From JADCCX01 sp031431475 (lineage in GTDB: Bacteria; Pseudomonadota; Alphaproteobacteria; Rhizobiales; Beijerinckiaceae), in NCBI GenBank assembly GCA_031431475.1, contig JANPDL010000034.1, positions 58,221-122,220 of the forward strand: a stretch of 64,000 bases of DNA. Direction: 5' to 3'. Positions 34,201-43,097 of this stretch are shown piece by piece. The position numbers and the translations under genes are program-made. A model generated the notes under the pieces. It was not told the origin of the DNA. It worked only from the letters and a program-made list of their open reading frames with translations, and made no database searches. Every line of letters begins with the position of its first letter. Positions within the stretch are counted from its first letter, which is position 1.

Positions 34201-34500
34201 TGCGGCTTCAGTCAGCGTGTTGGGTGTCGGAGTCGGCCTTGTATTGCTTCGCCCTGGCGGTCGCGCGCTTGCGGCTTGCCTTTGTGAGAGCCAAAATTGT
34301 CGAGGATGACGAGACGGCGGGGATCAAATCCTGTGCCGATGCGCTTTACAGCGGGCTCGCGTGCGGGCAATCCAGACGTGACTTCCGTCGGCAGAAAGGT
34401 TTTTTGAAGCTCAGGCCCTCGGCCTTGAGAAATGTCCAGACTGCCCGCTGCCCCATCGTTCTGGCACCGTGTGTAACAGTCACGAGGCTGCAAGCCGTTG
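34201..34500 (-). pseudogene. IS630-family transposase remnant
   Basis: The minus strand reads AVWTFLKAEGLSFKK, then after a frameshift TFLPTEVTSGLPAR, then FDPRRLVILDNFGSHKGKPQ. In IS630 transposases the DPRRLVFIDE and the VMDNLGSHKGKAV motifs are about 70-80 residues apart; here they are fused, so an internal deletion has removed the core. No terminal repeats are evident. It is a dead fragment between the island and tRNA-Arg. Confidence 0.65.
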
Positions 34501-34542
34501 TTATAGCTTGATTTCCAACGATATCAAGGCCTTAGGAATAAA

Positions 34543-34622
<80 letters not shown>

Positions 34623-34682
34623 AAATGCACATAACTGATCCCGCAGCGGTGGGCAACGCCCTCTTTCACCGGGAACCGGATT

Positions 34683-34874
34683 TCAGTGGAACACAGGCCG
34701 GTCTGCGAAGCGGATGGTTTCCGAGGTTTCGACGATCACGGGCTTGGGGCCACGGCTTGTCTTGCCGTGAACGACGATGGCGAAAAACGACACGACGATG
34801 AGGATAGCTGCGGCGATGCGGCGGGTTGTCGTGGTCTCTGCGGCTGTGCCTGTCCGGATTGTCAGCGTCGCCAT
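34683..34874 (-). CDS. Small single-pass membrane protein, hypothetical
   Basis: 63 residues. ATG 34874 has GGAGA six bases upstream. A Thr-rich, Arg-ended N-terminus is followed by one membrane segment (IAAAILIVVSFFAIVVHG) and a short tail (PVIVETSETIRFADRPVFH). No family recognised. Composition matches the chromosome. Good ribosome site and membrane segment support a real gene, but short size limits certainty. Confidence 0.5.
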   Translation of the reverse strand: MATLTIRTGTAAETTTTRRIAAAILIVVSFFAIVVHGKTSRGPKPVIVETSETIRFADRPVFH

Positions 34875-34956
34875 GACCGGTCTCCGCGTGGTGAAGCGGC
34901 GGAATTGCCTGCTTCATGCGGATGCCTTGGTCAGGTCTGGAAGGTTTTTGCGGGCT

Positions 34957-35409
34957 TCACATTAATTCATGCGTATGATTTTTGTTAAGGACCCGCGAGA
35001 AACAGAGGCTTTCCCAGAATTTTGCAGCACGCACGTCGCCTGCATGCACCACGATGGCCTTGCCTGTTGCGGAAGCCTCCTGGATCAAGGCTGATGCAAG
35101 GCTGACACCAAGACCCTGTCTCCGGACATCTGGCCCGACGTAGAACCGCCGCAGCCGCAGGGTGTACTCCAGGAATGGATCGCGGGTGACACCACCAATG
35201 GCCGCAGCCCGGGGCTGGGCTTCGCCATCAGAGGCAATGGCCGCAAGCAATAGGCAGCCGTCCGATGTGAAGCGCTCCTTGCCGTCCCGCCAGTCCGCGA
35301 GCAGGCGCTGGATGTGGCTGTATCCTTCCGTTTCCGCCGCGTTGGCGAGATCATCGAGGCTAGCGGTAAGCTCGTCCATGATGCGAACGAACTGGAAGCG
35401 TGGCGGCAT
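34957..35409 (-). CDS. GNAT family N-acetyltransferase
   Basis: 150 residues from ATG 35409, overlapping the cysK stop by one base (TGATG). The acetyl-CoA loop is clear in RRFYVGPDVRRQGLGVSLASALI, followed by VVHAGDVRAAKFWESLCF, a usual end of small GNAT proteins. Substrate unknown. Coupling to cysK suggests joint expression and does not itself indicate a sulfur role. Confidence 0.88.
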   Translation of the reverse strand: MPPRFQFVRIMDELTASLDDLANAAETEGYSHIQRLLADWRDGKERFTSDGCLLLAAIASDGEAQPRAAAIGGVTRDPFLEYTLRLRRFYVGPDVRRQGLGVSLASALIQEASATGKAIVVHAGDVRAAKFWESLCFSRVLNKNHTHELM

Positions 35410-36368
35410 CACAATCCGTCGAACAGCGCACTGGAGATGTAGCGTTCCGCGAAGCTGGGGATGATCACGACGATGGTCTTGCCGTCCATACCGTCGCGGC
35501 AGGCCAGTTCCAGAGCCGCTGCCATGGCTGCACCGGAGGAGATACCGCCGGGAATGCCCTCGCTCCTGGCCAGCAACCGCGAGGTGTCGAACGCCGTCTG
35601 GTTGCCGACGGTGATGACCTCGTCGATCAGTTTGCGATCCAGGATATCAGGTACAAAGCCCGCACCGATGCCCTGGATCTTGTGGGGGCCGGGCGTGCCA
35701 CCGGACAGCACGGGTGAATCCTCCGGCTCCACTGCCACGATGCGGATCGCAGGGTTGTGCTTTTTGAGCACGGAGCCGACACCGGTGATGGTGCCGCCGG
35801 TGCCGACGCCGGAGACGAAGATATCGACCTTGCCATGCGTGTCGTTCCAGATCTCCTCTGCCGTGGTCGCGCGATGGATCGCGGGGTTGGCTGGGTTCTG
35901 GAACTGCTGGGGAATGATGGCACCCTTCGTTTCGCGCTGCAGTTCTTCTGCCTTTGCGATGGCACCCTTCATGCCCTGCGCCGCCGGGGTCAGCACGATT
36001 TCGGCGCCGAGGAAGGCCAGCATCTTGCGGCGCTCGATCGACATGGTTTCTGGCATGGTGAGGATGAGGCGATAGCCGCGCGCAGCAGCCACAAAGGCCA
36101 GCGCGATGCCGGTGTTGCCGGATGTCGGCTCGATCAGGATGCCGCCGGGCTTCAGCTTGCCCGATGCCTCAAGCGCATCGATCATTGAGACGCCAATACG
36201 GTCCTTGACGCTGGCCAGCGGATTGAAAAACTCCAGCTTGGCCAGAATGGTAGCCTTGGCCTTACGGCTCTTAGCCAGCCTGCCAATGCGCACCAGAGGC
36301 GTATTGCCGATGGTGTCCGTGATGGATTCATAGATGCGGCCACGGCCGGGCTTTTGGCTGTTTGTCAT
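35409..36368 (-). CDS. cysK: Cysteine synthase A (O-acetylserine sulfhydrylase)
   Basis: 319 residues from ATG 36368 (GAGAGAAA upstream); an ATG at 36392 would add eight. PLP-dependent fold type II motifs: NPLASVKDRIG (Lys that binds PLP), EPTSGNTGIALAF, GVGTGGTITGVG, and PGGISSGAAMAAAL. It makes cysteine from O-acetylserine and sulfide. An Rrf2-type regulator gene is 115 bases upstream on the same strand and may control it. Confidence 0.96.
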   Translation of the reverse strand: MTNSQKPGRGRIYESITDTIGNTPLVRIGRLAKSRKAKATILAKLEFFNPLASVKDRIGVSMIDALEASGKLKPGGILIEPTSGNTGIALAFVAAARGYRLILTMPETMSIERRKMLAFLGAEIVLTPAAQGMKGAIAKAEELQRETKGAIIPQQFQNPANPAIHRATTAEEIWNDTHGKVDIFVSGVGTGGTITGVGSVLKKHNPAIRIVAVEPEDSPVLSGGTPGPHKIQGIGAGFVPDILDRKLIDEVITVGNQTAFDTSRLLARSEGIPGGISSGAAMAAALELACRDGMDGKTIVVIIPSFAERYISSALFDGL

Positions 36369-36483
36369 CGGATTGTTTCTCTCGGCTTGCATTATTCTGG
36401 CAGAGCTTGGCCTAAGGCTAGCAATTCAACGCCGGAGTGTCGATGCCATTCCTATTTTACGTCAGCTTTCTGGACATCATGCA

Positions 36484-36939
36484 CTAGATCGTGAAATCGA
36501 CGGTCTGGCTGTGATCACTGGCAAAGACCTTCTTCTGATCGGCGCTGTGGCAGAGATCCTCGATCGTGTAGGTGTCAAGACTGGTGAGAAACGATGCCCC
36601 TGCGGCCTTTACGGCAGGTCCGACGACCAGATCAACGAGTTGCGATTCGGGCTCCACCATCTCATTGTCCTCCTCTTGCGAGGACATTGCGGCGCGCACG
36701 ACATCGCCAGCCGTGATCTTGCGGCGCTCTTTGGCCAGCTCATAGCCGCCTCTGGGGCCGCGCACACCTTTGAGGATTCCAGAGCGCACCAACGCCTGCA
36801 GCAGCGTTTCCAGATGGCGGGGTGGCAATTGATGGCGTGCCGCGAGCATTTTGGCCGCAACCGGACCAGGGCGCGCGTGCATGGCAATATCGACCACGGC
36901 GGCAACGCCCAACATGCTGCGACGCGACAGAAGAATCAT
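36484..36939 (-). CDS. Rrf2 family transcriptional regulator
   Basis: 151 residues. The winged helix is RRSMLGVAAVVDIAMHAR, then AARHQLPPRHLETLLQALVRSGILKGVRGPRGGYELA. It lacks the three clustered cysteines that hold the Fe-S cluster in IscR, NsrR and RirA (one Cys is seen, in DLCHSAD), so it is more like the cluster-free CymR. Lying between dut and cysK, it may respond to the cysteine or sulfur state, as CymR does through CysK; this is an inference. Confidence 0.9.
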   Translation of the reverse strand: MILLSRRSMLGVAAVVDIAMHARPGPVAAKMLAARHQLPPRHLETLLQALVRSGILKGVRGPRGGYELAKERRKITAGDVVRAAMSSQEEDNEMVEPESQLVDLVVGPAVKAAGASFLTSLDTYTIEDLCHSADQKKVFASDHSQTVDFTI

Positions 36940-36951
36940 CTCTTCACTCCC

Positions 36952-37413
36952 TCAAATCAGTCCGGTGGACCCGAAACCGCCATCGCCCCGCGCACTTGTC
37001 TCAAGCGCAGAAACGGCGACCAGTTGCACCTGCACCACCGGCGCGATCACCAACTGGGCGATACGCAGGCCATGGGTCACAACAAACGGCTCCTGTCCGT
37101 GGTTCACAAGCAAAACCTTGATTTCTCCCCGGTAATCCGCATCCACGGTTCCCGGCGCATTCAGAACGGTCACACCGTGCTTCATCGCCAGTCCGGAACG
37201 CGGCCTCACCTGGGCTTCGTAACCCTGTGGCAACTGGAGCGCGATGCCTGTCGGAACAAGGGCTCTTTCACAATTTTTGATGGTAATTTGTTCATCGGCC
37301 CCGATAGCAGCCATCAGATCAAGGCCTGCTGCTCCGGTGGATTGAGCGGCTGGAAGTGGCAGGTCAGCGCCGTGCGGCAGCTGCAGGATGGAAATCGGCA
37401 GTGGCTGGCTCAT
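36952..37413 (-). CDS. dut: Deoxyuridine 5'-triphosphate nucleotidohydrolase
   Basis: 153 residues from ATG 37413, which overlaps the coaBC stop (ATGA). All trimeric dUTPase motifs are visible: AGLDLMA, RPRSGLAMKHG, LNAPGTVDADYRGEI (catalytic Asp), RIAQLVIAPV and the C-terminal GDGGFGSTG flap. It hydrolyses dUTP to dUMP. The coupling of dut to coaBC is the standard arrangement. Confidence 0.97.
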   Translation of the reverse strand: MSQPLPISILQLPHGADLPLPAAQSTGAAGLDLMAAIGADEQITIKNCERALVPTGIALQLPQGYEAQVRPRSGLAMKHGVTVLNAPGTVDADYRGEIKVLLVNHGQEPFVVTHGLRIAQLVIAPVVQVQLVAVSALETSARGDGGFGSTGLI

Positions 37414-38699
37414 GGTTTCAACATGGCCGCAAGCCGGGCGACCAATCGTTCGGCGATCGCGTCCTTGCCCATGGTTGGCCAGCTTTCGACGCCATTGGCG
37501 TCTACGAGGTGGACGGTGTTGCTGGCCTGTCCCATGACTCCACCAGGTGTCTCGCCCGTGGTGCTGACATCGTTGGCTATGATGAGATCGCAACCTTTCC
37601 TTGCCAGCTTGGCTTGCGCATAGGCCGAGACATTGCTGGTTTCCGCCGCAAAGCCGACAACAATCCGAGGACGGTTTTTGGAACGTCTGGCCACGCCCGC
37701 CAGAATATCAGGATTTTCGACCAGCGCGAGAGCAGGAGGGCCAGCCTTGCCCTTCTTCATTTTCTCGCCAGCAGCAGTGCTCACATGCCAGTCGGCCACG
37801 GCCGCCGCACCGATGAAGATATCGCAGGGCAAGGCGGCTTCCACTGCCGCCTGCATCTCGCGCGCCGTTTCGACATGTAATGTGCTGACGCTGAAAGGAT
37901 CGGAAATAGCGACGGGGCCAGAGATCAGCGTAACGCGCGCTCCGGCTGCCGCTGCTGCCGCAGCGATTGCATGGCCCTGTTTGCCGGATGAGCGGTTGGC
38001 GATGTAGCGCACGGGGTCAATCGGCTCATGGGTGGGGCCGGAGGTGATGACAACATGCCTGCCGGAAAGCGGTCGTGCGCCGGTTTCGCTTGCATCGGCC
38101 CAGGCTCCTTCCGGCAACGGAATGGCCGTATCGCCCTTCAGCATGGTCTCGATGGCCACCAGTATGTCAGCGGGCTCTGCCAGCCGTCCCACGCCGAACT
38201 CGCCGCAGGCCATGGAACCGGCTGTGGGGCCGATGAAGGTCACGCCGTCCGCCTTGAGCTGTGCGACATTGCGGCGCGTGGCGGGATGCGCCCACATCCT
38301 CAGATTCATGGCCGGCGCCACCAGCACCTTCTTGTCCGTGGCGAGCAGTGCTGTGGTAGCCAGGTCATTGGCCAGTCCATGCGCCATCTTGGCCAGCAGA
38401 TCGGCTGTCGCCGGTGCTACGACCACGATATCGGCGTCCCGCGAAAGCTCGATATGGCCCATCTCGGCCTCGTCTGTCAGCGAGAACAGCTCGCCATAGA
38501 CCCTGTCACCCGTGACGGAACCCAATGACAGCGGCGTCACGAACTCACCTGCAGCCTTGGTCATGATTGCCCGCACCGCGAGGCCCTTGCGGCGGGCGAG
38601 ACGGCAGAGATCGAGAACCTTGTAGGCCGCGATGCCACCGCCGACGATGAGGAGGATGCGTTTTGGGTTCAAAGGTGCGGTCCCTGACATGATACTCAT
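37410..38699 (-). CDS. coaBC: Bifunctional PPC decarboxylase / phosphopantothenate-cysteine ligase
   Basis: 429 residues. The CoaC flavoprotein half has RILLIVGGGIAAYK, an APAMNLRMW motif and MACGEFGVGRL with the catalytic Cys. The CoaB half starts RHVVITSGPTHEPIDPVRYIANRSSGKQG and contains IFIGAAAVADW. It makes 4'-phosphopantetheine for coenzyme A. An ATG three codons in is also possible. Confidence 0.97.
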   Translation of the reverse strand: MSIMSGTAPLNPKRILLIVGGGIAAYKVLDLCRLARRKGLAVRAIMTKAAGEFVTPLSLGSVTGDRVYGELFSLTDEAEMGHIELSRDADIVVVAPATADLLAKMAHGLANDLATTALLATDKKVLVAPAMNLRMWAHPATRRNVAQLKADGVTFIGPTAGSMACGEFGVGRLAEPADILVAIETMLKGDTAIPLPEGAWADASETGARPLSGRHVVITSGPTHEPIDPVRYIANRSSGKQGHAIAAAAAAAGARVTLISGPVAISDPFSVSTLHVETAREMQAAVEAALPCDIFIGAAAVADWHVSTAAGEKMKKGKAGPPALALVENPDILAGVARRSKNRPRIVVGFAAETSNVSAYAQAKLARKGCDLIIANDVSTTGETPGGVMGQASNTVHLVDANGVESWPTMGKDAIAERLVARLAAMLKP

Positions 38700-38706
38700 C
38701 CAGAAC

Positions 38707-40272
38707 CTATAACAGCTTCCACAACCCGACCGCCAGCAGACCCGCGATCAACCAGAGTGCAGCATTGCCCCAGCGGGCGCGGCGGGCTTCTGCCTTGCCT
38801 ATGGCCTCGATGCTGCCGGACGAAAGCTGGAAGCCGGCAGATGTCGCGCTTTCCAGCTCGCCCACCAGTCGCTCGCCCCGCATCACCAGATCCGGCATCT
38901 TGAAGGCAGCCTTTGCAATCTGGCCGATACCTTCACCAGCGTCCTGTAGTTTGCCGATGGGGCCGAGATTGCGCTCGATCCAGCCGCGCACCACGGGCTC
39001 TGCTGTCTTCCACATGTTGAGCTGCGGATCGAGCGTGCGACCGACGCCCTCCACCACAACCATGGTCTTCTGCAGCATCACCAATTCCGGCCGTGTCTTC
39101 ATGTCGAAGAGTTCCGTGATTTCGAACAGCAGGGTGAGCAGCTTGGCCATGGAGATTTCATCCGCCTTGCGCTGATGAATGGGTTCGCCGATGGCGCGGA
39201 TGGCCTGGGCGAAATCATCGATGGAATGCTTCGCCGGAACATAGCCCGCCTCGAAGTGCACCTCCGCCACACGGCGATAGTTGCGCGTGATGAACCCGAA
39301 CAGGATTTCCGCCAGGAACCGCCGCTCCTTGTCGCCGATCCGACCCATGATACCGAAATCGACCGCCACGAGATTGCCATCGCGATCCGCGAACAGGTTG
39401 CCCTGATGCATGTCGGCATGGAAGAAACCATCGCGGATCGCATGGCGCAGGAAGCTCTCAATCACAGTGCGGCCCAGCGCTGGAAGGTCAAGCCCGGCTT
39501 TCGCCAGTGCCTCGTGGTCGGTCAGCGGAATACCGTCGATCCATTCCATGGTGAGAACATCACGGCCGGAGCGCTCCCAGTTGGGGGTAGGCAAGCGAAA
39601 ACCAGTATCACCCTTGGTGTTCTCCGCCATTTCTGACAGCGCTGCCGCTTCCAGCCGCAGATCGAGTTCCATGGCAACAGAACGGTCCAGCACTTCCACG
39701 ATAGAGGTGGGCTTCAGACGCTCCATCATCGGCAAATAGCGTTCGGCAAAGCGGGCGCCGCCGTAGAACGCATCGAGGTCGCGCTTGAACTGGCCCCGCA
39801 CGCCGGGGCGCAACACTTTCACTGCCACCGTTTCGCCCGTGTCGCGCAGCACTGCCTTGTGGACCTGCGCTATAGACGCTGCAGCGACGGGCTCACTGAA
39901 GCTGGAGAAGATCTGCTCAATCGGCGCATCCAGCGTCGCTTCCACAATCGCGCGGGCCTGCGCTGTCGGGAACGGCGGCATGCGGTCCTGCAATCGCTCC
40001 AGATCGCGGGCGAGCCTAGTGCCGACCACATCGGGGCGCGTGGCAAGGAACTGGCCGAATTTCACATGGCTAGGCCCAAGACGGCCAATCGCTGTCGAGA
40101 GCCGCTCGGCGGCATCGGCGCTGGTCTTGCGGGCGATGAGCCCAGCGATCCACAACAGTGGCTTGGCCTGCGGAGGAGCCATGGCGGGATCGATACGCGA
40201 GATCACGCCCTCACGCGCGAGCACAAAGCCGACGCGGGCAAAGCGGAAGGAATGACGGAGGAACGCAAACAC
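38707..40272 (-). CDS. ubiB: UbiB-like kinase/ATPase of ubiquinone synthesis
   Basis: 521 residues from GTG 40272, the first start after the ubiE stop, giving FLRHSFRFARVGFVLAREG at the N-terminus as in relatives. ABC1/ADCK features: the KxGQ motif (SHVKFGQFLATRPD), EPVAAASIAQVHKA, KVLRPGVRGQ, the HADMHQGNLF catalytic loop and VAVDFGIMGRIG. The C-terminus has one hydrophobic segment (ALWLIAGLLAVGLWKLL) as a membrane anchor. It supports ubiquinone hydroxylation steps. Confidence 0.95.
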   Translation of the reverse strand: MFAFLRHSFRFARVGFVLAREGVISRIDPAMAPPQAKPLLWIAGLIARKTSADAAERLSTAIGRLGPSHVKFGQFLATRPDVVGTRLARDLERLQDRMPPFPTAQARAIVEATLDAPIEQIFSSFSEPVAAASIAQVHKAVLRDTGETVAVKVLRPGVRGQFKRDLDAFYGGARFAERYLPMMERLKPTSIVEVLDRSVAMELDLRLEAAALSEMAENTKGDTGFRLPTPNWERSGRDVLTMEWIDGIPLTDHEALAKAGLDLPALGRTVIESFLRHAIRDGFFHADMHQGNLFADRDGNLVAVDFGIMGRIGDKERRFLAEILFGFITRNYRRVAEVHFEAGYVPAKHSIDDFAQAIRAIGEPIHQRKADEISMAKLLTLLFEITELFDMKTRPELVMLQKTMVVVEGVGRTLDPQLNMWKTAEPVVRGWIERNLGPIGKLQDAGEGIGQIAKAAFKMPDLVMRGERLVGELESATSAGFQLSSGSIEAIGKAEARRARWGNAALWLIAGLLAVGLWKLL

Positions 40273-40276
40273 GAAG

Positions 40277-41080
40277 CTACAGTTTCCAGCCGGAATGAAT
40301 ATTGACGATACCGCCGGACAGCGCACGGTGGCTGACGCGACGGAAGCCTGCTCTGGCGATCATGGCGGCGAAAGCATCCGGTTTGGGAAACTGGCGGATC
40401 GATTCCACGAGATAGCGATAACTTTCGGCATCGCCCGTGATCATTTTGCCAAAAGCAGGAATCAGGTTGAAGGAATAGGCATCGTAAACCTTGTCCAGTA
40501 CTGGCGTTTCCACCGGTGCAAATTCGAGGCAGAGAAAGCGCCCGCCGGTCTTCAATGTCCGGAAAGCTTCTGTCAGCGCCAGCGGAATACGCGGCACATT
40601 CCGAATGCCAAAGGCGATGGTGTAGCTGTCGAAGGTCTTGTCGGGATAGGGCAGGGATTCGGCGCTGGCTTCCACGAAATCGATCTGGCCCGGCAGCTTG
40701 CGCTTCTCGGCCCGCTCGGCACCGACGCCCAGCATGGAACCGTTGATATCCAGCACAGTGACATGGGCCTTGTCGCCCGCTGCTTCCAGAATCTTGAACG
40801 CCACGTCACCGGTGCCGCCCGCGACGTCGAGGTGGCGGTATGGCCGATGCTGCGGTGGGCGCAATTGTGCGATCAGCGAATCCTTCCAGACCCGGTGCAG
40901 GCCTACGGACATGACATCATTCATGATGTCGTATTTCTGCGCGACGGAATGGAATACCTGATCAACGCGGCCCTGCTTTTCAGCGGTACGCACGGTTTCG
41001 AACCCGAAATGGGTGGTGTCATCGTCCGCTTTTCGGGAGGACGGCAAGGAATGGTCGATTCTGGTCACGTGTGAACTCAT
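40277..41080 (-). CDS. ubiE: Ubiquinone/menaquinone C-methyltransferase
   Basis: 267 residues from ATG 41080 (AAGAGAAGC upstream); an ATG at 41119 lacks a ribosome site. Class I SAM fold: HLDVAGGTGDVAFKIL, DFVEASAESLPYPDKTFDSYT, and the family signature FGIRNVPRIPLALTEAFRTLKTGG. VFHSVAQKYDIMNDVMSVGLHRVWK is the typical N-terminal block. It methylates the quinone ring using SAM. It is followed by ubiB after 4 bases. Confidence 0.97.
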   Translation of the reverse strand: MSSHVTRIDHSLPSSRKADDDTTHFGFETVRTAEKQGRVDQVFHSVAQKYDIMNDVMSVGLHRVWKDSLIAQLRPPQHRPYRHLDVAGGTGDVAFKILEAAGDKAHVTVLDINGSMLGVGAERAEKRKLPGQIDFVEASAESLPYPDKTFDSYTIAFGIRNVPRIPLALTEAFRTLKTGGRFLCLEFAPVETPVLDKVYDAYSFNLIPAFGKMITGDAESYRYLVESIRQFPKPDAFAAMIARAGFRRVSHRALSGGIVNIHSGWKL

Positions 41081-41188
41081 GCTTCTCTTGAACCAGCGGG
41101 TACCATATAGCTCGGTCACTGTTTACGCCACGCCGCCAATGTCGCGGCGCGGGATAATCGTCAATTATAATCAATCTGGAATATGAAT

Positions 41189-42070
41189 TTGCCCGAACTT
41201 CCCGAGGTCGAGACGGTCAGGCGTGGTTTGCAGCCCGTGATGGAGAGCAAGCGCATTCTGTCGGTGCGGACAAACCGCAAGGACCTGCGCTTTCCTTTTC
41301 CTGATCGCTTTACGCAGCGGATCACGGGAAAAACCATCACCGCAATGGGGCGGCGAGCGAAATACCTGATGGCAGATCTTGATGATGGCGAGGTGCTGGT
41401 GATGCATCTGGGCATGACCGGGCGGTTCATCATCGAGTCCGGCGACAGGATGCAGGCGCCGGGGGAGTTTACCCAGACCGTCAATCGCTTGCCCGCCCAT
41501 GACCACGTCGTGTTCGAGATGGAGGGCGGTGCGCGCATCACTTATAATGATGTCCGCCGTTTCGGATTTATGGACCTGATCCCGCGCAACGAAATTGCCA
41601 CGCATCGACTGACGAAGGATATCGGCATCGAGCCGCTGGGCAACGCACTGACGCCAGAGAAGCTGGCGGAGTTGTTCGAGGGCAAAGCTGCACCGCTGAA
41701 GGCCGCGTTGCTGGACCAGAAGCTCATTGCCGGGCTGGGCAATATCTATGTCTGCGAGGCGCTGTTCCGCTCGGGCCTGTCACCGCGCCGTGCCGCTGGC
41801 ACCATTGTGCGGAAAGACGGGTCACCCACCTCGCGCGCGGTGAAGCTGACGGACGAAATTCGGCTTGTCCTCCAGGAAGCCATTGAGGCGGGTGGCTCCA
41901 CCTTGCGGGACTTTGCCCATACCGATGGCTCGCTCGGCTATTTCCAGCACCGGTTCAAGGTTTATGACCGCGAAGGCGAGCCGTGCCCTGATCCGAAATG
42001 TTCAGGCGTTGTGGAGCGTATTGTGCAGTCCGGGCGCTCGACATTTTTCTGTGCGAGTTGCCAGCGGTAG
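41189..42070 (+). CDS. mutM: Formamidopyrimidine-DNA glycosylase, TTG start
   Basis: 293 residues from TTG 41189. The family needs Pro as residue 2 (the catalytic N-terminal amine) and Glu-3, which only the TTG gives (PELPEVETVRRGL); the upstream ATG at 41183 would put two residues before it. GGA at 41178-41180 is also well spaced for the TTG. Other marks: conserved Lys in the YLMADLDDG region, GNIYVCEALFRSGL, and the zinc finger CPDPKCSGVVERIVQSGRST with the final FCASCQR. It removes 8-oxoguanine. Confidence 0.95.
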   Translation: MPELPEVETVRRGLQPVMESKRILSVRTNRKDLRFPFPDRFTQRITGKTITAMGRRAKYLMADLDDGEVLVMHLGMTGRFIIESGDRMQAPGEFTQTVNRLPAHDHVVFEMEGGARITYNDVRRFGFMDLIPRNEIATHRLTKDIGIEPLGNALTPEKLAELFEGKAAPLKAALLDQKLIAGLGNIYVCEALFRSGLSPRRAAGTIVRKDGSPTSRAVKLTDEIRLVLQEAIEAGGSTLRDFAHTDGSLGYFQHRFKVYDREGEPCPDPKCSGVVERIVQSGRSTFFCASCQR

Positions 42071-42073
42071 CTA

Positions 42074-42222
42074 CTGTTTTTCCCTCTCCCCTTGCGGGAG
42101 AGGGTGGCATGCGGAATGCATGACGGGTGAGGGATTGCACTGAGCGGGGAGAGCTGTGCGACCCCTCATCCGGCCGGCATCCGCCGACCACCTTCTCCCG
42201 CAAGGGGAGAAGGAAAAAGGGG
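42074..42222. repeat. Intergenic mosaic repeat between mutM and the dehydrogenase gene
   Basis: Begins with TTTTCCCTCTCCCCTTGCGG and ends with its near reverse complement (CCGCAAGGGGAGAAGG context). Inner blocks TGACGGGTGAGGG and CCCCTCATCCGGCCGGCATC are shared with the repeat at 45684. It separates convergent genes and could fold into a large terminator-like hairpin for both. Confidence 0.7.
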
Positions 42223-42223
42223 C

Positions 42224-43096
42224 TCACTTCTCCTGCCGGTAAACCGCTATCACCTGGCTGTCGTCGGCGCGTCCCAGACCCATGCCGGAGGCCTGCAAGA
42301 ACATCTGGCGGGCCAGCGCCGAGAGCGGCAGCCCGAGCTTTGCCTGTTCACCCGCTGCGAGCACGATGCCCATGTCCTTGACAAAGATATCGACGGCGGA
42401 GGTGACAGGAGGATCGTCCATCACCATGCGCGGACCGCGATTCGCGAGCATCCAGGAACCAGCGGCGGATTGCGACAAGATGTCGATCACAGTCTTGCCG
42501 TCTAGGCCCAGCTTTTCCGCCAGCGCTACGCATTCCGCCGCTGCCGCAATATGGACCCCGCACAGCAACTGGTTGACGGTTTTCATGGCCGCGCCGTCAC
42601 CGTGGTTCAGGCCGACATGGCGCAGCTTGTCACCCAGGAGCGAGAGTGTTGGTTTTGCACGTTCGAACGTCGCGTTCGGGCCGCCCGCCATGATGGTCAG
42701 CGTGCCATTCTCAGCGCCGACAACACCGCCGGAGACGGGCGCATCAAGGAAATCGATACCCATATCGGCGAGCTTTGCGCCGATGGCCTTCACGCGGTCG
42801 GGCGGGCAGGTCGCCATCAGGATGACCAGCTTGCCGTGGCCGAGGGCGAGGGCGGCGCTATCCGCGAACAGCACCTGCTCGGCCTGATCGGCGTTCACAA
42901 CCATCAGCAGCAGTGTGTCTGCACCTTCGGCGGCAATGGCAGCGGTCTGGCAGGGAATGCCGCCGTTCGTGGCGAGTTCTGCAAGAGATGCAGGGCTGAT
43001 GTCGAAGCCCCGCACAATCGTGTTGGGAGCTCCCAACAGCCGCCGCGCCATCGGGCGGCCCATGGCGCCCAGGCCGACGAAAGCGAGTGTGGTCAT
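42224..43096 (-). CDS. 3-hydroxyisobutyrate-dehydrogenase-family NAD(P) oxidoreductase
   Basis: 290 residues from ATG 43096. N-terminal LAFVGLGAMGRPMARRLL binds NAD(P); the substrate motif FLDAPVSGGVVGAENGTLTIMAGG and the catalytic Lys in MKTVNQLL (with the Asn four on) are intact. The family includes tartronate semialdehyde reductase and L-threonate dehydrogenase; the latter group (LtnD) fits best by feel, not proved. It is the last gene of the ABC transport unit, separated from it by the GIY-YIG gene. Confidence 0.9.
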   Translation of the reverse strand: MTTLAFVGLGAMGRPMARRLLGAPNTIVRGFDISPASLAELATNGGIPCQTAAIAAEGADTLLLMVVNADQAEQVLFADSAALALGHGKLVILMATCPPDRVKAIGAKLADMGIDFLDAPVSGGVVGAENGTLTIMAGGPNATFERAKPTLSLLGDKLRHVGLNHGDGAAMKTVNQLLCGVHIAAAAECVALAEKLGLDGKTVIDILSQSAAGSWMLANRGPRMVMDDPPVTSAVDIFVKDMGIVLAAGEQAKLGLPLSALARQMFLQASGMGLGRADDSQVIAVYRQEK

Positions 43097-43097
43097 C

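Noticed and set aside
41166..41171. TATAAT before mutM as a firm promoter
   Set aside because: The hexamer is perfect but no good -35 box is found at 16-18 bases upstream, so it is only mentioned, not listed.
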